Positions 52,972 through 62,470 are shown, numbered from the stretch's first letter. The stretch: DNA of 64,000 nt from Rhynchopus sp. YZ270_cl-10 (GCA_964035575.1 OZ037840.1:1612001-1676000); one strand, 5' to 3'. The notes: a model not told the origin generated them from the sequence alone. Made by a program: numbers and translations.

Positions 52972-53591
52972 ATATACCTTCCCCTTTTCGCCAGACTTTT
53001 TTTTAGTCTGGCAGAGTCTGGCAGACTAAAAAAAGTCTGGCGAAAAGTCTGGCGAGAATAAAAAGTCTGGTGAAAAGTCTGGCGAGAGAAAAAAAAAGTC
53101 TGGCAAAGTCTGGCAGACTCCAGATTTTTGAAAAGTCTGCCAGACTTTGCCAGACTTTTATTTTTCTCGCCAGACTTTTCGCCAGACTTTTTTTTTCTCG
53201 CCAGACTTTTTTTTTAGTCTGCCAGACTTTTTTTTTTGCTTTTTAAAGTCTGGGAAGTTCCAAAAAAAGTCTGCCAGACTCTGCCAGACTCTGCCAGACT
53301 ACCATCTATGTCACACGCGCTGGTTTTTGTATTTCGCTAAATTTTTTTTATCAAAAAATCTTTCACCGCTGTTACCCGAGGGTTTTGTATTTCTAGGTCA
53401 AAATTTTCTTTACTTTTGGTGACTCAAGAAAGCATTACGCCTTACAGCCTTCACGCAACATTTTTTGTTTGAGTGTCGTACTCTTTTACGGATTTTGTGA
53501 AGAACAAATCGCTGCTCTCCCTGTGACAGTGGTCTGAAAAATTAAGCAAAAAATTGTTTGCACTCTCAACTTATTTGGTTCTTTTAATGTA

Positions 53592-53622
53592 AAGGCAAGC
53601 ACTAGAGGGCTTAGGTGCATCT
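53592..53622 (+). repeat. family 1 hairpin, isolated copy
   Basis: AAAGGCAAGCACTAGAGGGC followed by TTAGGTGCATCT; degenerate outer stem. It lies in gene-poor DNA to the right of the composite element. Confidence 0.55.
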
Positions 53623-53767
53623 TTCATAAACTTTTTAATTTACAGTCTCTGTTTTCTTCCCCCCGCTCAACATTCACACAAAATAAATTCAACACTCAAG
53701 ATCCAAATATTTGCAACAACAAATAGTGATGGTTTTTTCATGCTTTTGAACACTAGGCTCTGTCCCA

Positions 53768-53850
53768 TTTTTTTTTTTTTTTTTTTTTTTTTCACTGTAA
53801 CCTATATACCATGGTAGGCGTGACGCTGACTACACGGTAGTTATTGGTTG
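53768..53850 (-). mobile_element. short retroposed insertion with poly(A) and 20 bp target duplication
   Basis: GAACACTAGGCTCTGTCCCA occurs at 53748-53767 and again at 53851-53870. Between the copies lie 25 T and then 58 bp (53793-53850). On the minus strand this reads as a 58 nt body followed by a poly(A) tail, flanked by a long direct repeat: the signature of LINE-machinery (target-primed) retroposition of a short RNA or a heavily 5'-truncated transcript. The body matches nothing I recognise. Confidence 0.65.
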
Positions 53851-53879
53851 GAACACTAGGCTCTGTCCCATTTTGTTTT

Positions 53880-55100
53880 GTCCATTTTGTTTATGATGAA
53901 AATACCATTTTTGCCTCTTCTATTGGTGTGCTATTTTTCTGCTATTTTTCTGCTATTCTGGGCATCTGGATTTTATTTGGTGCGGCTGAAGGGAGGTGCT
54001 ATTTTGTGCTCTAGGATATTTTCTGCTATTTTGGGGTCGGTCAGCCACACTACCTATTCAACAATGCTGTGAACAACTCCCGTTTCCTGAAGAAAAATAG
54101 TGAGACCAGGGTTTCATCCGGAGGTCAGTCGAAGGTGTGCCTGCATCAATAACTGGAATCGAAATTAGAAGGGAAAAAAATTGAAAGTGGAGATTGCACA
54201 AACTGTGGCAACACAACCGAGGCAACTACACTACTACAATTTATCAAAAACACTCAAATGGACATTCTTGGGACAGAGTAACATAAAGCAAATGCAGGTC
54301 AAGCCACAGGATCTTAGTGATGTTCTTGTTTTGTTCTGATGCAATTCCCTTACAACATGCGTGGGCAAAGTCGAGGAACTACCTTCACACACAGTCTTTG
54401 CGCACCACCACCGCCTGCCCCCCTCATTTAATTTTGTTTTATTATAGGTCAAACGCAGCTGACAGGGGAAGTGCTACGGTCGCTCCTAACTGTTTTCACC
54501 CTTACTTGTGCTCCTTCTCACACATCACTTTCTGTACTTCAGGACTCGGTGGAAGCGTACAACTAACAAACCTCTCCCCCTATTTCGTTTCCCGTTTTTC
54601 CTGTGTGGGCGAAGATAGTTATTGACACCGTAGTATTTTTTCACTCCGGAGTGTCAGTGCCTGCGTCCCATACAGGCGTTTTTGCACTATCAACTTCACT
54701 TTATTTATTCTCATTTTTTATTTTGTTTCTGTTCCCCCCTTTTTTCCTCCTTGACCAGCGGCTCAGAGGGATTGGCTCTACAATTATCCTCTAACACACG
54801 GCGAAACGGGAGTTTTTTCGTTTTTTTTTTTAATTATGCAAAACAAATTTTGTGCTTTATGTCTAGGCCCGTTGGCTGATATTGTCTGTTCCGCTTCGCC
54901 TTGCATAGCCTCTTTCGGGGACCTGCACGCGATCCACCATTCAAGCTAAAAATAGAAAAATACTCATTCCCAAATGTCTCAAGATTGAGCCTAAGCTACG
55001 ATTAAAGAACCAGTTCTAAAAAAAAAAAGATATTGGAAGCATTTTTGGGCACAAAAACGGAGATAAAAAGTGAGCGAGTTTTTTTCTTCTCCTGAACAAC
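53880..55100. other. gene-poor spacer
   Basis: Contains a family 3 repeat (54115-54155), a family 5-related repeat (about 54190-54245, also inverted at 7090-7160), and a family 4 repeat (54647-54700). Between 54300 and 54560 the base composition is mixed, but no reading frame shows recognisable domains. Confidence 0.5.
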
Positions 55101-55349
55101 CATACTTCGTAGGTCCGCTGGAGTCCGCCCTGAGTTGAGACGCACTATGGCGGACTTTGAAAGTCCGTCTCGAGTCTGCCCCAGTTTTGGCGGATTTGAG
55201 ACGGATTTTCAAAGTCCGCCATGGTCCATCTCAATTCCGCTAAAACTCGGGCGGACTTTAGATGGACTTAGCAGACTCCGGCAGTCTGGGAGGACTCAGT
55301 CAAAAAAGTCCGTCTCAACTCGCATGACTCAAGCGGACTACGAGGGATG
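55101..55349. mobile_element. 249 bp CAT-ended palindromic element
   Basis: Left end CATACTTCGTAGGTCCGCTG is mirrored by AAGCGGACTACGAGGGATG at the right; the interior is full of GTCCGTCTC/GAGACGGAC units. Flanks AACAAC (55095-55100) and AATAAT (55350-55355) look like a 6 bp duplication with two C/T differences, which suggests an older insertion. Confidence 0.6.
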
Positions 55350-55896
55350 AATAATACGTTGTTGCTGTCAACGCACAGCAACCACTCTGCAGTTCACGCT
55401 CCCCTTTTTTTTTTCCCCACTGTTTTTGTTTCCCCCCGGGAACAAACAAAAATCGATCTTTCTTTCCCCCCTTTTTTGTTTCATAAAACCCCCTTTTCAA
55501 AAGTGGCAGGAGGCGTTCCTGTTTTTATTGCTCAAATCTTTTTAGTCTAAAAGCCTTCAGGTGAGTGTGGACAGAACCTGTTGCGAGGGAGTTGAACAAA
55601 ACACTGTGAAAGAGAAAACCGATGCAGGAGCCCTTTATCGGAAACTGTTTTATTCTCCGCCAACACAGAAAAAACTTTTTTACAACGTTTTTTTGCTGTT
55701 CGTCTCTCCTTAACTCTCTGTTTTCATCTTTTTTTAATGGTTTCCAAAAAGTACTGATCTTTCATTAGAGAGAGAAGGTGTAACGTGATAGTCAATGCAA
55801 AACAGAAAACAGGAAAAAAAAAGAAGGTTTCAACCCATCCCTTTACGGCTTACCCTATAACTTTGAAGATGCATCAACCCTTCATTTCCAGATGTA
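55350..55896. other. spacer, nothing coding
   Basis: T-rich DNA with a short remnant of the 350 bp repeat (55612-55690, AAAACCGATGCAGGAGCC). No other feature recognised. Confidence 0.45.
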
Positions 55897-56394
55897 AACC
55901 ACCGAAATGGATTGTAGGACTGCATGGTTTGTGGTCCACCCCACGGTACACCCGGTCATTTGTACCAACCGGTACACTGTTCATGAGAGGGGCTTTGTGT
56001 TTCAATTCAACTTTGGGAAAATGACTATAACACCCACGTTACTAATACCCATTTACGATAATACCCACTGGGTATTATCGTAAAGTTTTTGGGTATTATG
56101 GTAAACTATTTGGGTATTAGTTTTGGGTATTATCGTAAACTTTTTGGGTATTACCCAGGTACCCAGGTACGATGTGATTTAGCTGGCTACTCGCGCAAGG
56201 TATCAGAGGCGCTCGCACGCTGGTGAATGTGCAGACAAGGTATGGTTTCATCGACCCCAGAGAAAATACAATTTTCACTAAATATATGGGGGTTTTTACA
56301 CAACTTTTTGCATCCCTGTCTTACATCCTCAAATTCAGGGTAACCATTTTTCTTGACAATTAGCAATTTATCTTTCTCCAAGCGACATAACTTA

Positions 56395-57600
56395 ATTACA
56401 CCCACATTTACACTCATCACAGGATCGCGAAATCTGAACTGCATCAGCGATTGCGCTTCTCCGTCTCCGACATTCTACACCTCAACACACGAAGACCTGG
56501 GTGGGAACATTTAGTCAGTCACTGCTATAGCCATTTAACCCAGGGAGCATAGCTAGTGCAAGAAATTCGACTTTGGAAACCTTCCGGAAAGTCTGTCCTC
56601 TGCTCGCGGAGGACGAGGCACAAGAAAATATTGCGTTCCCCCAGAAAACCAGTGCACATTTCACACTCCTTGTGGGTGGTCTTGTTGCCTTTTCGTCATA
56701 GTAATTTTGGCCCAGGCATGTTCTTGAAGCATGACAATTTAGTGTGTATGGGGCAGGGTGTTGTTTTGTTCTGAATTCTCTTTGTTATAACATCTAAGTC
56801 AATCGCGGGTGGTGGTTTGTGTAGCGTGAGGCACTCTTTTTAGCAAACTTCCTGCGGCTGCTAAAGTGTTATTTCTTCGGATTTAACAACGTACAGCGTA
56901 ACATAGTGGTTTCGCCTGGTCGACACAACCTTTGATAGATATGGGATAACCAACCCCCTTCGACCCCTTGTGGGTTCACTGAACAAGCCCTAGTGGTAGT
57001 TAAACGCGATTGACATTTACATTCCTAGAGATGAAAGAACGAGACAACACTTCTGTACCCGCGCATCAAAATTGTGGAAAACTTTGCACCCCAAACACCC
57101 TCAACAACGCCCGCCAAAAGGCGCCCCTTGTTGCTGGGAGTTGGTTCTCATGTTTGATACACTGCACAGCAGGCATTCCTCTGAGTCCAACGCATGTTTG
57201 GCCTGTCTGCGGCGTTGTACTTCAGGTGCACGAAGACAGGGTCTGGTGGTAAATTTTGCGTAGTACTGCGACGTGGTACTGCGTGGGTCTGGGAACCTGG
57301 GTACCTGGGTACAGGATATTGGTTGTGTAAGACATCTTCCACCATGCATTGAGGAGGGTAAGACAGTGGTCGCAATTTCTACTTGATAGCATTACAACAT
57401 TTAACTTCTCCACGGGGGTCTTGGGCCGTTCATTCGGTTATACCTTGACTAGCGGAAGAGGCCTTTTTGGTCTCTAGAATATCCGGTATTCCCGAACGGA
57501 GGCACACTTTGTGTGTTACTACGACCTGGCAATTTCCAGCAGTAGGTTAAGTAATCTTTCTTGTAAATTGTTGGATCATTATCTCCTCAGTGCATGAATG
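56395..57600 (-). repeat. shared transposon core, copy E
   Basis: Full-length reverse copy. A 72-codon frame on the + strand (56556-56774) has counterparts in copies A and D, and an 80-codon frame (57010-57252) has one in B, but frames shift between copies, so protein function is not supported. Conservation is at the nucleotide level. Confidence 0.8.
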
Positions 57601-57699
57601 CCCCACGTGACTGGACACTTTTGTGTTTGTCATGTGGAGCTGTGGTTGCTCTTTCACGACTTTTTTCCTGTTCCTGGGTACCTGTTCCTGGACCTGGAC

Positions 57700-57785
57700 C
57701 TGGGTACCTGGGTACCTGGGTACCTGGGTACCTGGGTACCTGGGTACCTGGGTACCTGGGTACCTGGGTACCTGGGTACCTGGGT
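57700..57785. repeat. minisatellite, 8 bp unit GGGTACCT, about 11 copies
   Basis: Inverted relative of the ACCCAGGT array in element A and, as there, placed next to the GTCGTGAAAGAGCAACCACAG end of the core. Confidence 0.93.
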
Positions 57786-58052
57786 GCCTGGGTACTACCC
57801 AACCTGGGTAATACCCAAAAAGTTTACGATAATACCCAAAAAGTTTACGATAATACCCAAAAAGTTTACGATAATACCCAGTGGGTATTATCGTAAATGA
57901 GTATTAGTAACGTGGGTGTTATGATAATTACCCCTTCAACTTTTTCCTTTCCTCCTTCATGAAAATCTTAGATTTTACCCCCTTTTTTTAAGGGTTGACA
58001 AAACTACCGAAACAGAAATACACAAAACAAAAACAAATAAAAAAAACAAACA

Positions 58053-58295
58053 ATGCGGGCAGTCGTGACAGCACTGCTTCTGTGTGGTGCCGCACTCTGT
58101 GCGCACGCTGTGCAGAGTCAGGACCCGGAGATCGTGCCGAGCGGCGGCACCTTCCCGTCTGAGGTGAAGGCGCGCATCATCGCAAGCGAGCGTAAGGAGA
58201 ACGTGCTCCTGTTTTATACTGTGAGCCCTTGCTGCTGTACCTGTGCGTGCTACAACCCACCTAGCGCAACAAAGAGCGAGAACGGTATTGATAAG
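58053..58295 (+). CDS. exon 1 of a secreted/membrane CHB_HEX-type protein (81 codons)
   Basis: Signal peptide MRAVVTALLLCGAALCAHAV, then a first beta-sandwich-like region starting IVPSGGTFPSEVKARI, whose VPSGGTF opening is typical of the chitobiase/beta-hexosaminidase C-terminal (CHB_HEX_C/FN3-like) fold. It contains an unusual PCCCTCAC cluster. The exon ends in AAG|GTATTA at codon phase 0 and joins exon 2 at 58691 with the frame kept. Without splicing the frame stops at 58391. Confidence 0.8.
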
Positions 58296-58690
58296 GTATT
58301 ATTTATTCCAACATACAATTGTGGAAATTTTCCTCGGAGATATTTACTTCACCTCGGGGGGGCATATCACACCAAAAAAAACACCGATTAAAAAACTACG
58401 GTAAGGATTTCAGGATTTCAAAAACTCTAAGGAGAGCTTTTTACCATGTTTGTTGTTGTACCGCCCTCATTTCTCTTAAGTCATTAGGTTTCCTTTTTAC
58501 ATCTACTGTTGTAGGACGTAGGGTACTGCTGTCATCGGGATGGCTGGCATCGTATGTGGGTCAGTGTGCATCAACAATCCACAGTTTGTTGTGCGACTGT
58601 ATAGGACAAAAAAACCATTTTTTTGTGAGAATTCAAATATCAACTTTTTTTCCCTTTTTCCCCTATCATAAACCACCACACCACACCTAG
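58296..58690 (+). other. spliceosomal intron, 395 bp, phase 0
   Basis: GTATTATTT...CACACCTAG. A family 3 repeat (58535-58580, GGGATGGCTGGCATCGTATG) lies within it in sense orientation. T-rich 3' part, with the acceptor followed by GTC. Removing it joins NGIDK to VSRELDSLSK in one frame. Confidence 0.75.
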
Positions 58691-59626
58691 GTCTCTCGCG
58701 AGCTGGATTCCCTTAGCAAACCGATCCTAGTCACAGCAGAGGTAACGTGCATAGCCGCATTGGCAGTGACCCTCGGCAGCGAGCCTTCAGGGATCGTCAA
58801 ACAGGAGTACCGTATACAGGGAGCCTCTGGTGGGTTCGGCGCGCCTGTCATCCACCCCAAGCGTGGAAAGTACAGTGGTTTTGTCAAAGTGAACATCACA
58901 AAGGCGGATGGAAGCGCGCCGGCCTCCGGCGAAAAATTTCTCTACACAATAGACGGGACGGAGCCCACGGTGGATAAGGGGTTGGAGTACAAAGGCGGCT
59001 TCGAAATCCACAGCCTAGGTGTACACTCTGTAAAGGCGATTCTTGTGAGCACGGACAGTGCGGGGAAGAACACTGCGTCTATGCACTGTTATCGTGACCT
59101 TGAGGTGGTGCTTGCGGCGGCATACGAGCTGGCCCCTGCTGAGCCGGAGCAAGGCAAAAGCATGACAATTATGTTTCAAGGATTCAAGCCGACAATGAAG
59201 ACAAAGGTTTTCGTTTCCACTGCAGACTGCTCCAAGAAACACATGAAGCTGACTCATGAACTGCGTGGATGCAACTGTGCGCAGGGACGCATTCCCGTCA
59301 GCCCAAGCCTCCTTTCCCTCACATTCCTCCCCTTAGAAAGCAGCGACACAGTGTACGTCTGTCTCTCACGGAACAATGGAGAGACGTGGACGAAGCTGAA
59401 GCGTGCCTCAACGAAGAGGTCCACCTTCTCGATTGGTGCAGGTGGGCGTGGTGCTGTTGAGAGCGAAGAACAGAACGAGCTCGTGGAGGAGGACGTGACC
59501 CCGCCCATGAGCGAGGCGGAGCTTCGCAAGCATGCTGAGACGCCTAACAAAGGGGAAAAGGGATGGAGCATCGAACCCTTCGTTGTGGTGGTGGTGATCC
59601 TGGTATGTTTCTTTGCTCTTTCCTGA
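58691..59626 (+). CDS. exon 2 of a secreted/membrane CHB_HEX-type protein (311 codons + stop)
   Basis: Completes the first domain (TLGSEPSGIVKQEYRIQ) and adds a second, clearer CHB_HEX-type domain (KFLYTIDGTEPTVDKGLEYK, then GVHSVKAILVSTDSAGKNTA). A third region with CSKKHMKLTHELRGCNCAQG and LESSDTVYVCLSRNNGETWT is beta-rich and not named. After an acidic stretch the protein ends WSIEPFVVVVVILVCFFALS, a hydrophobic tail that is either a single membrane anchor or a GPI-anchor signal. Full protein 392 aa. No glycosidase catalytic domain is present, so it is more likely a surface carbohydrate-binding or adhesive protein than an enzyme. Confidence 0.82.
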   Translation, partial: VSRELDSLSKPILVTAEVTCIAALAVTLGSEPSGIVKQEYRIQGASGGFGAPVIHPKRGKYSGFVKVNITKADGSAPASGEKFLYTIDGTEPTVDKGLEYKGGFEIHSLGVHSVKAILVSTDSAGKNTASMHCYRDLEVVLAAAYELAPAEPEQGKSMTIMFQGFKPTMKTKVFVSTADCSKKHMKLTHELRGCNCAQGRIPVSPSLLSLTFLPLESSDTVYVCLSRNNGETWTKLKRASTKRSTFSIGAGGRGAVESEEQNELVEEDVTPPMSEAELRKHAETPNKGEKGWSIEPFVVVVVILVCFFALS

Positions 59627-59677
59627 CAACAAACTTGAAGCCAGCGCAGCTGATGCTGTGCGATAACGAATATGATC

Positions 59678-59712
59678 AAGGTGACTAAGCACAGAGAGGC
59701 TTAGGATCATCT
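59678..59712 (+). repeat. family 1 hairpin just after a stop codon
   Basis: Lies 52 bases after the stop of the CHB_HEX-type gene. The lead-in GTGCGATAACGAATATGATC is also found before the copy at 3571 (CACGATAACGAATGTGATCC), so the conserved unit extends about 25 bp upstream of the hairpin. A T tract follows. Confidence 0.7.
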
Positions 59713-59950
59713 TAATAAGCTTTTCTTTTTTTAGTTTACAGAGGCGCTTTGTTTTAATAAAAAACTCAAATAACAGGGCACCGGAATGATCTTCATCTTC
59801 AAAAAGGGGTAAGACTTTTAAACAAAAAAACAAATATGGGGATACTGTGGGTGGTTTTGTGGGTGGTTTCAGTGCTCTTCAATGCATGCTTGGCGTGTAG
59901 AGGTGACACCGTTTAGAACGGACTAGATATTTTCTTTTAATTAATCCAAA

Positions 59951-59983
59951 GGTGATCTGCGGGGAGAAGGACCCCAGTCATCT
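59951..59983 (+). repeat. divergent hairpin of the same shape as family 1
   Basis: GGTGATCTGCGGGGAGAAGG followed by ACCCCAGTCATCT. The inner stem is GGGG/CCCC instead of CTAAGC/GCTTAG, but the outer GGTGA/TCATC stem, the 7-base loop and the total length match family 1. It may be a compensated relative, or coincidence. Confidence 0.4.
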
Positions 59984-60519
59984 TAGCAAAGCTCTTAGCA
60001 AGCTTACTCCCTCCCCCCTTTTAAAAACTGCGCACTGCTTTCTGTCAATACGTTGTTTGCCAACACCCCCTTTAAAGTTCATAACTTAGTTGTCCCACAG
60101 TGTAATGTGTGCTGCAGACGGTCCATTATTGAAGATTTCAAAACTCATTGGCAGTTTTTTTTTCAGAGATTTGTTGAGTGTGTGACCTGATTTTTTTTCC
60201 TGAAATTTTGTGGGGGTTTAGAGGGGGTTGGAGAGAAACCAAATTCCACCGAAAAATAATAAAACCTACATTCTTGAACTCTTCCTGCCGACGTGATTTT
60301 CATTGGACGCATCCGTACGCGAATAACCGTACGCGTACCGCTGTGTCTGTTGTATACGAAAACAAAAAATTAAAGGGGAAATTATGTGCACACCAACAAA
60401 GAGGGAAAGCTGACCTATTTCTTTTCCCAGCGTGGGTATTCCTAACACCCCCTTTTTTTTTGTCTGAGGATGGATGCGATCAACAAAACAACAAATAAAT
60501 AAAGAAGGGGTAGTTATAG

Positions 60520-60575
60520 TGGAGTTCATCCTCGGGTTGGCTGCACTAATACAACGAAGCTTTCACATAAAGAAA
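60520..60575 (+). repeat. dispersed repeat family 5 (GTGGAGTTCATCCTCGGG type)
   Basis: Pattern AGTGGAGTTCATCCTCGGGT, GTCTACACTAATACAACCAA, GTTTTCAAAAA. Other + strand copies lie at 906-970, 13981-14031, 61409-61458 and the one split by the element at 62584-63327. The last copy sits directly in front of the start codon at 63368. Confidence 0.6.
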
Positions 60576-60646
60576 AGGGTATTTCATTTTTGCCTCTCGC
60601 CTCTGAGACTGAAGGTTTTTTGTTTTTTCAAGATCTTTTCTAAAAT

Positions 60647-61077
60647 CATGGATGTCCAAAGTACTTGAAGTATATCAAGTACTTGATCCCCCAAAAAATC
60701 CAATACTTGATACTTCAAGTACTTGACACCCTATTTTTTTTTCTAGTACTTTTTTACTTGTTCTCCCTCTGTCAAGTACTTTTTTCACAAAAAAAACGTC
60801 AAGTACTTGATCAAGTACAAAAAAAAAGTGGGTACTTGATCAAGTACTTGACGTTTTTTTTTGCGAAAACAAGTACTTGACAGACTCTGCCAGAGGGTAA
60901 AAAAGTAAAAAAGTACGAGAAAAAAAAATAGGGTATCAAGTACTTGATTTATGTCAAGTACTTGATCAAACTTCAAGTACTTGACTGTCATTTTGAGAGG
61001 AAAAAAAAGGGGGGTCAAGTACTTCAAGTACCATAAAAAATCCGAAAAAAGTACTTCAAGTACTTTGGACATCCATG
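60647..61077. mobile_element. 431 bp CAT-ended palindromic element with TCAAGTACTT iterons
   Basis: Ends CATGGATGTCCAAAGTACTT and its complement AAGTACTTTGGACATCCATG, flanked by an exact 6 bp duplication TAAAAT (60641-60646 and 61078-61083). The interior is dominated by TCAAGTACTTGA palindromes. The terminal bases CATGGATG resemble CATAGATG of the 13.7 kb composite, which also has a 6 bp duplication. Confidence 0.85.
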
Positions 61078-61083
61078 TAAAAT

Positions 61084-61828
61084 GTATTTGTTTTTTTTTT
61101 TTTTGTGCATGAGGCACATTCAATAAAATTTTACAGTGCGCAAAAGGCTTATTGACTGTATGCTGATAGTGAGAGCACCAGAGCGCTTTTCCAGATATTC
61201 CTTTCTTTCTGATAGAGGTGTTTGCAAGGAGGCAGATTCATCTTTCAGATTTCTTCTTTTTTTTTTTTCATTTTTTTGGTGGAGTATTGCTACTCACCGC
61301 GTTAACGTCCTCACGGGGCACCTAGAACAGTGATAATTTTGTCGTTTCTTTCATTTGAGTCCACTTTGTTATCATAACCACAACAAACACAAACAAAAAA
61401 ATATTGGTGGAGTTCATCTTCGGGTGTCTACACTAAAACAACCAAGTTTTCAAAAAAAGCAAGGGTACTTCTTTAGCACCTTCTGTACCTTCTTTTCATT
61501 AGAAAAAGAATGTATATGAAACAATCTTTTCTTTCTTTTTTTCCCCGCAAAAATTACAAAAAAAATAAATAAAGAATAAAAAGAGAAACAATAAAAAAAA
61601 TAACAATTGCTTTTTGAGGAAATTTGCAAAAAAAAAAAAGCGAATCCCCAAATGACCAAAAAATGGGGTTACAAAAATAATACCCCACTCCACAACCTCT
61701 CCACAACCTCTCCCCACACCCCTCATTCATACCTGTCTCCATTGACAAGGTTGGTTGATAAACAAAATACTCCTAAATAACGAAAAAAAAAAACTCCTGA
61801 AATTCCCCTCCCTTTTTTTTTCTGTCAG
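61084..61828. other. AT-rich spacer
   Basis: No gene. A family 5 repeat lies at 61409-61458. The ORFs here are poly-Lys/Phe artefacts. Confidence 0.5.
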
Positions 61829-61940
61829 ATGTAAACCACGAAATGGATGGTTGGGGGGGGCCCACCTACCCATGACAGTTGTACCAAAGGTACACTGTTC
61901 ATGAGAAGGCTTTGTATTTCAACTTTTTTAAAACCATAAC

Positions 61941-62470
61941 TGGAGCGTTTTAGGGTCTGTGGGATGACGCCCGATGACGGCCGATGACAGCACGATTACG
62001 TTTTTTTCTTTTTTTGGGTACTGTGTATACTGTGTATACTGTGTATACTGTGTATACTGTGTATACTGTGTATACTGTGTATACTGTGTATACTGTGTAT
62101 ACTGTGTATACTGTGTATACTGTGTATACTGTGTATACTGTGTATACTGTGTATACTGTGTATACTGTGTATACTGTGTATACTGTGTATACTGTGTATA
62201 CTGTGTATACTGTGTATACTGTGTATACTGTGTATACTGTGCGTACTTGTCCATTTCGGAAAATTGACCCCACCACTGGCCGGACGGTTTCCGAAAATGC
62301 AAATGCCGGTGTTTAAAAGCTTCACCAAGGATTTCACCGAGGAAAAAAAAATTTCCCCTAGCACGATGATTCCCGATTATGCACGATTACTCAGGATTAC
62401 GCACGATGACGCCCGATGACGGCCGATGACACCCGATTTAGCGCGATTCACCCCCCCGGAAAACGCTCCA
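61941..62470. mobile_element. 530 bp TIR element with ATAAC target duplication
   Basis: Ends TGGAGCGTTTT and AAAACGCTCCA, flanked by ATAAC (61936-61940 and 62471-62475). Subterminal GATGACGCCCGATGACGGCC blocks occur near both ends. It contains the 9 bp minisatellite at 62019-62240 and the CGGAAAATTGACCCCACCAC module shared with the composite element. Confidence 0.75.
62019..62240. repeat. minisatellite, 9 bp unit TACTGTGTA, about 25 copies
   Basis: Perfect tandem array inside the 530 bp element. Its VYT/IHS reading frames are artefacts in all frames. Confidence 0.95.

Larger units (their letters stand above)
39593..53310. mobile_element. 13.7 kb composite TIR element with nested insertions
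   Basis: The two ends are inverted copies of CATAGATGGTAGTCTGGCAG, followed by arms made of repeated AGTCTGGC/GCCAGACT units (left 39601-39680, right about 52985-53303). TCACAC flanks both sides as an exact 6 bp duplication (39587-39592 and 53311-53316). Deeper in, the arm sequence GGAAGGTATATAAAACATTT with TTGGCGGACATTGTCCG is again mirrored (39686-39721 versus about 52013-52039 plus 52972-52985). The interior holds further inverted-repeat elements, two 7 bp minisatellites, three copies of the shared core and a recombinase-like fragment. No intact transposase was seen, so its mover is probably elsewhere. Confidence 0.75.
56016..57934. mobile_element. 1.92 kb non-autonomous TIR transposon, Mutator-like (element E)
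   Basis: Left end GGGAAAATGACTATAACACC, right end GGTGTTATGATAATTACCCC; the arms share ATAACACCCACGTTACTAAT and repeated GGGTATTATCGTAAACTTTT units (56031-56158 and about 57800-57925). A perfect 9 bp duplication TTCAACTTT flanks it (56007-56015 and 57935-57943). It sits inside a family 2 repeat. The interior contains core copy E (-) and an 8 bp minisatellite. Its ends are unrelated to element A apart from the first GGG, yet the interiors match. Confidence 0.87.

Noticed and set aside
39593-53310. Virus-like or retroelement origin of the 13.7 kb composite
   Set aside because: No reverse transcriptase, integrase, capsid or polymerase-like coding is visible, and the ends are DNA-transposon TIRs with a 6 bp duplication.
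61928-62364. Frames of 97-124 aa with VYT, IHS or YTQ repeats
   Set aside because: Products of the 9 bp TACTGTGTA minisatellite in every frame.
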